This document shows positions 1-6,480 of a stretch of 6,659 nt of DNA, piece after piece. Under the pieces are notes generated by a model that made no database searches, was not told where the DNA came from, and saw only the letters and a program-made list of their open reading frames with translations. The stretch lies in contig JASHQV010000198.1 of the NCBI GenBank assembly GCA_030038955.1, positions 1-6,659 on the forward strand, given 5' to 3'. The DNA is from Solirubrobacteraceae bacterium (GTDB lineage Bacteria > Actinomycetota > Thermoleophilia > Solirubrobacterales > Solirubrobacteraceae). How positions within the stretch are numbered: the stretch's first letter is position 1; the number at the start of each line of letters is the position of its first letter. A program made the position numbers and the translations under genes.

Positions 1-741
1 GAGCTGGCCACGCGAGTCAAGCAGATCAACCCGCAGGCGCTGGTGATCTCGGAGACGGAGGTGGGTGACCTGCGGCCGATCGAGCGCTGGGGCCACGATG
101 CGCAGTGGCACGACGGCCTGCACCACGCCTGCCACGCGCTGCTGACCGGCGAGCGCGACGGCTACTACGCCGCTTACGGACGGGTGGCCGACGTCGCCCG
201 CGAGCTGATCCGAAGCGAAGGTCGTCGACTCGTCGTCTGCGCCCAGAACCACGACCAGGTCGGCAACCGGGCGCTAGGCGACCGGCTGCGCGGCGCGAGC
301 CTGCGGCTAGCCGCGTTCTGCGCGATCCTCTCGCGCGGCACGCCGTTGCTGTTCGCAGGGGAGGAGTACGACGAGTCGCACCCGTTCCAGTACTTCACCG
401 ACCACTTCGAAGCGGAGGCGGCGCGGCTGGCGCGGGAGGGGCGGCGCCACGAGTTCGCGACGTTCGTCGCGTTCGGCTCCGAGGAGCTCCCGGACCCGCA
501 GGCTCGGCGCACATTCGAGCGCTCGAAGCTCGACCCCGAGCACGGAGACCCCGCACACCTCGCCTACTACCGGGAGCTGCTGGCGCTGCGCCGTCGCCTG
601 CCCGACGAGCTCGAGCTGCTGTCGATCGACGAGCGACGGGGGCTGTTGCGGTTTCGCCGCGGCCCGGTGGAGCTGGTGGCCAACTTCTCCGACCGCGAGC
701 AGGATCGCGTCCCGGCTCGCAGCGGCGTGGTGCTGATGTGA
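1..741 (+). CDS. treZ: Malto-oligosyltrehalose trehalohydrolase, C-terminal part (5' end outside window)
   Basis: This is a GH13-family enzyme that hydrolyses the alpha-1,4 bond next to the terminal trehalose of maltooligosyl-trehalose, releasing trehalose. It is the second step of the cytoplasmic TreY-TreZ route from glycogen or maltodextrin. The frame is open from base 1 and gives 246 residues to the TGA. The ISETE segment (residues 16-20) matches the conserved strand carrying the general acid, so Glu18 is the candidate. QNHDQVGNR (82-90) carries the conserved His-Asp pair, Asp85 being the transition-state stabiliser. TPLLFAGEEY, FQYFTDH and the EGRRHEF segment that follow are hallmarks of TreZ rather than other GH13 enzymes. 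The nucleophile Asp lies upstream of the window. Two regions look shorter than usual: only 21 residues separate GYYAAYG (54-60) from QNHDQ, and the C-terminal beta domain ends soon after VANFSD. No frameshift or internal stop is seen, so the gene is probably functional. Confidence 0.93.
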   Translation, partial: ELATRVKQINPQALVISETEVGDLRPIERWGHDAQWHDGLHHACHALLTGERDGYYAAYGRVADVARELIRSEGRRLVVCAQNHDQVGNRALGDRLRGASLRLAAFCAILSRGTPLLFAGEEYDESHPFQYFTDHFEAEAARLAREGRRHEFATFVAFGSEELPDPQARRTFERSKLDPEHGDPAHLAYYRELLALRRRLPDELELLSIDERRGLLRFRRGPVELVANFSDREQDRVPARSGVVLM

Positions 742-783
742 CCAGCGGTCGCCGGGCCGTGACCGATCGGCTGCTGCGCGGCG

Positions 784-811
784 GCGGCCGACCGTGGCGC
801 CGCTCGGCCGC
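784..811. repeat. 8-bp inverted repeat upstream of the small coiled-coil gene
   Basis: The arms GCGGCCGA (784-791) and TCGGCCGC (804-811) are perfect complements around a 12-base loop. The repeat sits in the 83-base gap after treZ and ends one base before the TACGAT box, so it covers the -35 region of the following gene. It could be an operator, or a weak hairpin at the end of treZ. There is no T-run, so it does not look like an intrinsic terminator. Such palindromes also arise by chance in GC-rich DNA. Confidence 0.3.
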
Positions 812-812
812 G

Positions 813-818
813 TACGAT
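813..818 (+). promoter_or_regulatory. Probable -10 box (TACGAT) for a leaderless transcript
   Basis: TACGAT fits the actinobacterial TAnnnT -10 consensus. Exactly six bases separate it from the ATG at 825, which would place transcription start on the A of the start codon. No Shine-Dalgarno sequence precedes that ATG, as expected of a leaderless mRNA. No clear -35 hexamer is visible 16-18 bases upstream. Confidence 0.5.
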
Positions 819-824
819 CGTGGG

Positions 825-1166
825 ATGAGTCCTAGTGAAGAGATCCTGCAGTCGATCGAACAACGGCTGCGACAGCTGCATCAGGAGATCGCCGCGCTCC
901 AGTCGGCTCGCGCTCGCCTGTCGCCTGACGCCGCCGCCGATGTTGCCGCTGGCGGCGATGTTGACGCTGGGGGCGCGGATGCCGTGGGCGGTGCTGGCAA
1001 ACGCCGACGAGCCGCCCGCAAGCCCCCCGGCCGGCGCGTGCGCAGGCCCGCTCGTGCGAGCGCCGAGCCGGCCACCAACGGTGCCGGCGAGCTGAGCGAG
1101 GAGGAGTGGCTGGCGCGCCGCGCCGCCGAGCTGGCAGCGCAGAGCCGCCACGCCGCGGTCGCCTAG
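825..1166 (+). CDS. Small hypothetical protein: N-terminal coiled coil, Arg-rich middle
   Basis: I do not recognise a named family for this 113-residue protein. Residues 5-33 form a regular coiled coil: Leu8, Ile11, Leu15, Leu18, Ile22, Leu25, Ala29 and Leu32 keep perfect 3-4 heptad spacing, so it probably forms a dimer or higher oligomer. Residues 34-58 are low-complexity Ala/Gly/Asp. Residues 59-79 are strongly basic (KRRRAARK, GRRVRRPAR) and look suited to binding nucleic acid or another polyanion. The C-terminus (88-108) is a predicted amphipathic helix containing LSEEEWLARRA. There is no signal peptide or membrane segment, so it is probably cytoplasmic. The ATG start was chosen because the coiled coil begins just after it and a TACGAT box lies six bases upstream. 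The same frame is open much further 5', but that part lies antisense-free over treZ in another frame and reads as Arg/Ala-rich noise. A nucleoid-associated or regulatory role is a guess from composition only. Confidence 0.72.
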   Translation: MSPSEEILQSIEQRLRQLHQEIAALQSARARLSPDAAADVAAGGDVDAGGADAVGGAGKRRRAARKPPGRRVRRPARASAEPATNGAGELSEEEWLARRAAELAAQSRHAAVA

Positions 1167-1174
1167 CGTCCGCG

Positions 1175-1195
1175 GGGCAACGCGCGGGCAACGCG
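1175..1195 (+). repeat. Tandem 10-bp direct repeat before the protease gene
   Basis: GGGCAACGCG occurs at 1175-1184 and again at 1186-1195, an 11-base period close to one helical turn. It lies in the 51-base gap between the coiled-coil gene and the sedolisin start, ending 22 bases before the ATG. A side-by-side protein binding site is possible, but a chance repeat in a GC-rich spacer is just as likely. No -10 box or Shine-Dalgarno sequence is visible in this gap, so the protease may be transcribed from the promoter before the coiled-coil gene. Confidence 0.3.
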
Positions 1196-1217
1196 AGCGG
1201 GCCACCTTCGGGCATCG

Positions 1218-3509
1218 ATGTCGCGGGCGCGCGGACTCCTCGGGCGGCTGCCGTTCCGGCTGGCGTCCGTGACGGCGATCCTGGTCGGTCTCAGCGTGAC
1301 CGCTCTGCCGGCGCTCGGTGCGTCCAGGCTGACGCCGCGGGCCGGCCAGGTCCGCGTGGGGGTAGCGACTGCGCTCCCGCCCGGAAGCCGGCGGCTGGCG
1401 GTGCTCTCAAGCTCGACCGTGCTGCGCGTGACCGTGAGCCTGCGCCCGCGCGACGCGGGCGCGCTGGTCGCCTACGCCAACGCCGTCAGCGACCCCGGCT
1501 CCGCGGCGTTTCGCCGGTTCCTCAGACCGGCCCAGTTTGCGCGACGGTTCGCTCCCACAGCGGCGCAGGCGCACGCGGTCATCGCTGCCCTGCGCCGCCA
1601 GGGCCTCAGCCCCGGTCCGCGCACGCGCAACGGCCTGGCGATCCCGATCGAGGCCCCGGCCGGCGTGATCGAGCGGGCGTTCTCGTTGTCGCTGTCGCGG
1701 GTGCGCTTGCCCGACGGCGACACGGTCGTCGTCAGCAGCGCCGCTCCTGCCCTGCAGGCGTCGGTCGCCGCGCTGGTGCAGGGCGTGATCGGCCTGGGCG
1801 GGGTCGATCGACCGGCGCCTGGAACGGTCACGGACGAGCTGACGGACGCAGCGACCGCCGGCTCCGCGCCCGCGAACGCCCACCACCTGCGGGCGCCGGC
1901 GGCGAGCAGCGAGCATCCGCAGGTCGTCACCGGAGGGCCGCAGCCGTGTGCGGCGGCCCGCTCCGCCGCCGCTCAGGAGAGCGCTTACACCGCCGACCAG
2001 ATCGCCTCGGCATACGAGTTCTCCGGCCTGTACCGGGCAGGCGACCTCGGCAAGGGCGCGACGATCGCCGTCTACGAGCTCGAGCCCGACGACCCTGCCG
2101 ACATCGCCGCCTACCAGAGCTGCTACGGGACGCACGCGGCGGTCAGCTACATCCCGGTCGACGGTGGTGCCGGCTCGGGCTCTGGCTCGGGCGAGGCGGC
2201 GCTCGACATCGAGCAGCTGATCGGCCTCGCTCCTCGCGCCCGCCTGCTCGTCTATCAGGGCCCGAACACCGACTTGGGCTCGTCCGGATCAGGCCCTTAC
2301 GACACCTACAACGCGATCGTCAGCCAGGATCGGGCGTCGGTCGTCTCCACCTCCTGGGGCGCCTGCGAGCAGCTCGTCGGGGCGACCGTTGCGGAGGCGG
2401 AGAACATCCTCTTCGAGGAAGCGGCCGTGCAGGGACAGACGGTGCTGGCGGCGTCGGGAGACTCGGGCTCGGAGGGCTGCGACGGAGAGGTCGGGGGCGG
2501 CCCTGATCAGCAGCTCGCCGTGCAGGATCCCGCGAGCCAGCCTTACGTCACCGGGGCCGGCGGCACCTCGTTGACGCAGCTCGGGCCGCCGCCACTCGAG
2601 ACCACCTGGAACGACGGTGGCAAGGCGGCGCCGGCGAGCGGCATCCAGTCCGGCGCCGGCGGTGGCGGCATCTCCTCGTTCTGGCCGATGCCCACCTACC
2701 AGCGCCTGGCGCCGGCGGCCCTCAACGTGGTCCAGGCGGACTCGTCGGGCTCGCCCTGCGAGGCCAGCGCCGGCTATTGCCGCGAGGTCCCCGACGTCTC
2801 GGCTGATGCCGATCCGCGCACCGGCTACGTGATCTACTACAACGGCTCCGGCTCGGAGACGGATGCCCCCAGCGGGTGGCAGGGGATCGGCGGGACGAGC
2901 GCGGACGCCCCGCTGTGGGCAGCGCTGGTCGCGCTCGCCGACGCCAGCAAGGGCTGCGGCGGCGCACGCCTCGGGTTCGTCAACCCGGTCCTCTACCGCT
3001 TGGCGGGAGCCGACGAGGCCGCCTACTTCAACGACGTGACGACCGGCGACAACGACTACCTGGGAACCGCCGGCGGCCGCTATCCGGCCGCCCCCGGGTA
3101 CGACATGGCGACTGGTCTCGGCACGCCCAGGGGCGCCGCGCTGGCGGCGGCGATGTGCCGCGCGGGGCTGCGGCTGATCGCTCCGGGCGAGCAGCACAGC
3201 GTCGTGCGCCGGCGGGAGTCGCTGCGGCTGCGCGTGTCCGACGCCGCCGGCGCCGGCCTGCGCCTCAGTGCCCGTGGCCTGCCGCCCGGGCTGCACCTGC
3301 GCGCCGCTCGCCGCCGGATCACGGGGCGCCCGCGCAAGCCGGGAAGCTACCGCGTGGTGCTGCGGGCGAGCGACCGGGCCGGCGCCGTGCGGATCGTCAG
3401 CTTCCGCTGGATCGTGTCGCGGCGACCTCGCGCTGCCACGAGGCGGCACACCCACGCGACGAGCCACGCCCATGCAGCCGGCGTGGCGCCGCGCCGCGCC
3501 GGCGGGTAG
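1218..3509 (+). CDS. Secreted sedolisin (S53) serine-carboxyl peptidase with C-terminal Ig-like domain
   Basis: This is an extracellular endopeptidase of the sedolisin/kumamolisin family, generally active at acid pH, made as a self-processing zymogen of 763 residues. Residues 1-35 are a signal peptide: Arg-rich start, hydrophobic core at about 15-31, cleavage near ALGA. Residues ~66-195 are the Pro-kumamolisin activation domain. Residues 196-255 are an Ala/Pro-rich linker where maturation probably occurs, and ~256-650 form the catalytic domain. The catalytic residues are all present: Glu326 and Asp330 in GEAALD, Asp415 in ASGDSG, and Ser561 in GGTSADAP. The C-terminal calcium-site region (FNDVTTGDND, then GYDMATGLGTP, ~604-637) is also intact. 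Residues ~655-735 resemble a putative Ig (He_PIG-like) fold around LPPGLHL and GRPRKPGSYRV. The last 30 residues are rich in Arg, His and Ala. A Gly-Ser run (317-325) precedes the catalytic Glu. Eight cysteines in the predicted mature part fit disulfide bonding outside the cell. The ATG is the only start in this frame after the preceding stop. Confidence 0.93.
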   Translation: MSRARGLLGRLPFRLASVTAILVGLSVTALPALGASRLTPRAGQVRVGVATALPPGSRRLAVLSSSTVLRVTVSLRPRDAGALVAYANAVSDPGSAAFRRFLRPAQFARRFAPTAAQAHAVIAALRRQGLSPGPRTRNGLAIPIEAPAGVIERAFSLSLSRVRLPDGDTVVVSSAAPALQASVAALVQGVIGLGGVDRPAPGTVTDELTDAATAGSAPANAHHLRAPAASSEHPQVVTGGPQPCAAARSAAAQESAYTADQIASAYEFSGLYRAGDLGKGATIAVYELEPDDPADIAAYQSCYGTHAAVSYIPVDGGAGSGSGSGEAALDIEQLIGLAPRARLLVYQGPNTDLGSSGSGPYDTYNAIVSQDRASVVSTSWGACEQLVGATVAEAENILFEEAAVQGQTVLAASGDSGSEGCDGEVGGGPDQQLAVQDPASQPYVTGAGGTSLTQLGPPPLETTWNDGGKAAPASGIQSGAGGGGISSFWPMPTYQRLAPAALNVVQADSSGSPCEASAGYCREVPDVSADADPRTGYVIYYNGSGSETDAPSGWQGIGGTSADAPLWAALVALADASKGCGGARLGFVNPVLYRLAGADEAAYFNDVTTGDNDYLGTAGGRYPAAPGYDMATGLGTPRGAALAAAMCRAGLRLIAPGEQHSVVRRRESLRLRVSDAAGAGLRLSARGLPPGLHLRAARRRITGRPRKPGSYRVVLRASDRAGAVRIVSFRWIVSRRPRAATRRHTHATSHAHAAGVAPRRAGG

Positions 3510-3512
3510 GCT
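3507..3512 (+). promoter_or_regulatory. Probable -10 box (TAGGCT) overlapping the protease stop codon
   Basis: TAGGCT matches TAnnnT and lies seven bases before the ATG at 3520, putting transcription start at 3519 or 3520. This implies a leaderless or nearly leaderless mRNA for the PLP enzyme. Its first three bases are the TAG stop of the sedolisin gene. No Shine-Dalgarno sequence fits the 10-base gap and no good -35 hexamer is seen, which is common for actinobacterial promoters. Confidence 0.5.
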
Positions 3513-3519
3513 CGGCACG

Positions 3520-4320
3520 ATGCAGCCCTACGACGACTCGCTCGCGTCAATGGACGGCGAGATCATGCCCGCCACCGAGGCGACGATCCCGGTGACCGAC
3601 GATGGGCTGCTGCGCGGCGACGGCGTGTTCGAGGCGATCCGCATCTATGACGGCGTGCCGTTCCGCCTGGAGCAGCACCTGGCGCGGCTCGAGCGCTCCG
3701 CCGGCAACCTGCGGCTGCCGCTCGATCTGGAGTCGGTTCGCGCCGACGTGTGGAGGCTGCTGGCGCAGGCCGGGAGCGATCCATCCCCCGAGGCTATGCG
3801 GATCCTCGTGACCCGCGGCGGGCGACGGATCCTGCTGACCGAGCCGCTGCCCGAGTTGCCCGAGCGGATCCGCCTGGGCTCGATCACTTACGCGCCGACG
3901 CGCGTGCTCGACGGCGTCAAGTCGCTCTCCTACGCCGCCAACATGCTCGCCCGGCGGCTCGCCCAGGAGGCCGGCTTCGACGAGGCGCTGCTGGTGACCC
4001 CCGAGGGCCTCGCGCTGGAGGCCCCGACCAGCAGCATCTTCTACGTCAAGGACGGCCAGATCGCGACGCCGCCGCTGAGCGATCACATCCTCGCGTCGAT
4101 CACCCGCGGACTCGTGATCGAGGTGACGGACGCCGTCGAGCGACGGTCGACGCTCACGGATCTGCTCGGCGCCGAAGAGCTGTTCCTCGCCTCGACGATG
4201 CGCGAGGTGCATCCTGTCGCCGCGCTCGACGAGCGCGAGTTCGCCACGGTCGGCCCGGTCACGGCAGCGGCGGCGGAGGCGGTTGGTCGGCGGCTGGCGG
4301 CGGAGCTGGCGCGCGCTTGA
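3520..4320 (+). CDS. Class IV PLP-dependent aminotransferase / aminodeoxychorismate lyase family
   Basis: This is a fold-type IV PLP enzyme of 266 residues. GLLRGDGVFEAIR (29-41) is the conserved N-terminal motif and HLARLERS (53-60) carries the usual phosphate-binding Arg. In GVKSLSYAANMLA (132-144), Lys134 is the predicted Schiff-base lysine and Tyr138 its usual partner. Glu167 before APTSS should contact the PLP ring nitrogen. The TPPLSDHILASITR segment (183-196) and LFLASTMREV (221-230) complete the cofactor site. Family members are 4-amino-4-deoxychorismate lyase (PabC, folate), branched-chain aminotransferase (IlvE) and D-amino acid transaminase. The length is closest to PabC, but the substrate cannot be settled from motifs alone and no folate or branched-chain gene is adjacent. 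An alternative ATG at 3550 would remove ten residues and still keep the domain. The 3520 start is preferred for its TAGGCT box and intact N-terminus. It is separated by 70 bases from the sugar genes and is probably not part of that pathway, whose aminotransferase would be fold-type I. Confidence 0.92.
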   Translation: MQPYDDSLASMDGEIMPATEATIPVTDDGLLRGDGVFEAIRIYDGVPFRLEQHLARLERSAGNLRLPLDLESVRADVWRLLAQAGSDPSPEAMRILVTRGGRRILLTEPLPELPERIRLGSITYAPTRVLDGVKSLSYAANMLARRLAQEAGFDEALLVTPEGLALEAPTSSIFYVKDGQIATPPLSDHILASITRGLVIEVTDAVERRSTLTDLLGAEELFLASTMREVHPVAALDEREFATVGPVTAAAAEAVGRRLAAELARA

Positions 4321-4324
4321 ACAG

Positions 4325-4347
4325 GCCGGCTGACGGGCGGAGCCGGC
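4325..4347. repeat. 7-bp inverted repeat in the spacer before the epimerase
   Basis: The arms GCCGGCT (4325-4331) and AGCCGGC (4341-4347) are perfect complements around a 9-base loop, starting four bases after the stop of the PLP enzyme. The GCCGG motif recurs at 4362-4366, so alternative pairings exist. There is no T-run. It may be a weak, possibly Rho-assisted transcript end, a structure in the 5' leader of the sugar operon, or chance. I see no clear promoter in this 70-base spacer. Confidence 0.3.
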
Positions 4348-4378
4348 GAGCGCTTGCACGAGCCGGCCGGTGCTTGAC

Positions 4379-4383
4379 GGGAG
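4379..4383 (+). promoter_or_regulatory. Ribosome binding site deciding the GTG start at 4391
   Basis: GGGAG at 4379-4383 lies seven bases before GTG 4391, a good Shine-Dalgarno spacing. A second purine run, GGAGG (4385-4389), is too close to act for this start. The alternative in-frame GTG at 4370 has no such site and would add seven residues that the family does not have. This gene therefore seems to use SD-led initiation, unlike the ATG genes at 825, 3520 and 5476. Confidence 0.55.
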
Positions 4384-4390
4384 CGGAGGC

Positions 4391-5461
<1,071 letters not shown>

Positions 5462-5475
5462 ACTGCGCCGCGACG

Positions 5476-6480
5476 ATGGCCTCGGTTCGGATCGGTGTCG
5501 CCGGGCTCGGCTACTGGGGCCCTAACCTGGCACGCAACTTCGCGGCGCTACCCGGATGCGAGCTCCGGTGGTGCTGCGACGGCTCCGAGGAGGCGCTGGC
5601 ACAGGCGGCCCTGCGGTTTCCCGGCGTGAAGCTCGCCGCGGATCTCCGCCCGCTGCTCGGCGACCCCGAGCTGGACGCAGTCGTCCTGGCCACGCCGGTG
5701 CCGACGCACGCGTCGCTGGCGATCGAGGTGCTGCGCGCCGGCAAGCACTGCTTTGTCGAGAAGCCGCTGGCGCAGTCGGCCGCCGATGCCGAGCGAGCCG
5801 TGCAGGCGGCCGCGCAGGCTGGCCGCGTGCTGATGGTCGGCCATCTGCTCGAGTACCACCCGGGTGTGCAGGCGCTCAAGGACCTCGCCGACGGCGGCGA
5901 GCTCGGCGAGATCTACTACGTCTATGGAAACCGGCTGAACCTCGGCAAGCTCCGGGCAGACGAGAACGCGCTGTGGAGCCTCGGCGCCCATGACGTCTCG
6001 GTGCTGCTGCTGCTGGCCGGCGAGGAGCCGGTGGAGGCGGTCGCACAAGGCGCGTCATACGTGCGGGCGGGAGTCGAGGATGTCGTCTTCTGCCTCCTGC
6101 GCTTCCCCTCCGGGCTGCTCGCGCACCTGCACTTGAGCTGGTTGGACCCGCACAAGGAGCGTCGCTTCACGGTCGTCGGCTCGCGTCAGATGGCCACCTT
6201 CGACGACATGGCGCTGGAAGGCAAGGTGACCGTCTACGACAAGGGCTTCGACGAGGACGCTCGCGGCTACGGCGAGTACATCACCCGCAGCGGGGCGATC
6301 TTCTCGCCACGGCTGCCGAACGTCGAGCCGCTGCGGCTGGAGTGCGAGCACTTCATCGACTCGATCAGGAACGGTCGCCCGCCACGCTCGGATGGTGCGA
6401 GCGGGGTGCGCGTCGTTCGGGTGCTGGAGGCACTGCAGCGGTCGCTGGACGCGCGCACGCATGAGGTGGCCCGTGGCTGA
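5476..6480 (+). CDS. Gfo/Idh/MocA-family NAD(P)-dependent dehydrogenase, probably nucleotide-sugar specific
   Basis: This 334-residue cytoplasmic oxidoreductase has the two-domain Gfo/Idh/MocA layout. The N-terminal Rossmann fold begins with GVAGLGYWGPN (7-17), the dinucleotide-binding glycine motif. ATPVPTHASLA (72-82) and CFVEKPLA (92-99) follow, with Lys96 of the EKP motif as the usual catalytic lysine. GHLLEYHPG (122-130) leads into the C-terminal alpha/beta domain, where His172-Asp173 in LGAHDVS are the conserved substrate-site pair. LSWLDPHKERRFTVVG (220-235) and FDDMALEGK (242-250) are typical of family members in polysaccharide clusters. Placed between a WbpI-like epimerase and a hexapeptide acyltransferase, it most plausibly oxidises C3 of a UDP-N-acetyl-hexosamine or its uronic acid, as WbpB/WlbA do, preparing the sugar for amination. 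This specificity is inferred from neighbours. The ATG start puts the glycine motif seven residues in, as is normal. No SD sequence is seen. Confidence 0.9.
   Translation: MASVRIGVAGLGYWGPNLARNFAALPGCELRWCCDGSEEALAQAALRFPGVKLAADLRPLLGDPELDAVVLATPVPTHASLAIEVLRAGKHCFVEKPLAQSAADAERAVQAAAQAGRVLMVGHLLEYHPGVQALKDLADGGELGEIYYVYGNRLNLGKLRADENALWSLGAHDVSVLLLLAGEEPVEAVAQGASYVRAGVEDVVFCLLRFPSGLLAHLHLSWLDPHKERRFTVVGSRQMATFDDMALEGKVTVYDKGFDEDARGYGEYITRSGAIFSPRLPNVEPLRLECEHFIDSIRNGRPPRSDGASGVRVVRVLEALQRSLDARTHEVARG
6463..6469 (+). promoter_or_regulatory. Ribosome binding site for the overlapping acyltransferase start
   Basis: GAGGTGG lies inside the last codons of the dehydrogenase, with its GAGGT core five bases before GTG 6473. 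It favours that GTG over the in-frame ATG at 6461, which has no Shine-Dalgarno sequence upstream. The arrangement suggests translational coupling across the GTGGCTGA overlap. Confidence 0.5.

Noticed and set aside
105..824. Upstream extension of the coiled-coil gene frame to base 105
   Set aside because: The added part overlaps treZ in another frame and is Arg/Ala/Pro noise. The ATG at 825 begins the structured protein.
567..1215. Minus-strand open frames opposite the coiled-coil gene (567-1205, 832-1215)
   Set aside because: The plus-strand frame at 825-1166 has perfect heptads and a promoter-like box. The minus-strand translations have neither and are Arg/Ala/Pro-rich.
2167..2192. Gly-Ser repeat region in the sedolisin as a possible slippage tract or fusion linker
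   Set aside because: It lies inside the catalytic domain right before the catalytic Glu and the frame continues intact. I think it is an ordinary surface loop of this protease group.
1106..2506. Long plus-strand open frame (466 codons) overlapping the sedolisin gene
   Set aside because: The translation is Arg/Gly/Ala/Pro-rich with no motif, and the frame is a shadow of the sedolisin frame, where the catalytic motifs lie.
2289..3518. Long minus-strand open frame (409 codons) opposite the sedolisin catalytic half
   Set aside because: It is a compositional artefact of high-GC coding DNA. The protein is low-complexity Arg/Ala/Gly with no domain, and the plus strand has a complete family match.
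3268..3519. Upstream extension of the PLP enzyme into the sedolisin gene
   Set aside because: The extra residues match no family member, and the ATG at 3520 has a suitable -10 box.
4370..4390. Alternative GTG start for the epimerase seven codons upstream
   Set aside because: It lacks a Shine-Dalgarno sequence and adds residues before the conserved first beta strand, whereas GTG 4391 has GGGAG seven bases upstream.
6461..6472. ATG start for the acyltransferase four codons before the chosen GTG
   Set aside because: No ribosome binding site precedes it, and GAGGTGG is placed well for GTG 6473. It cannot be fully excluded.
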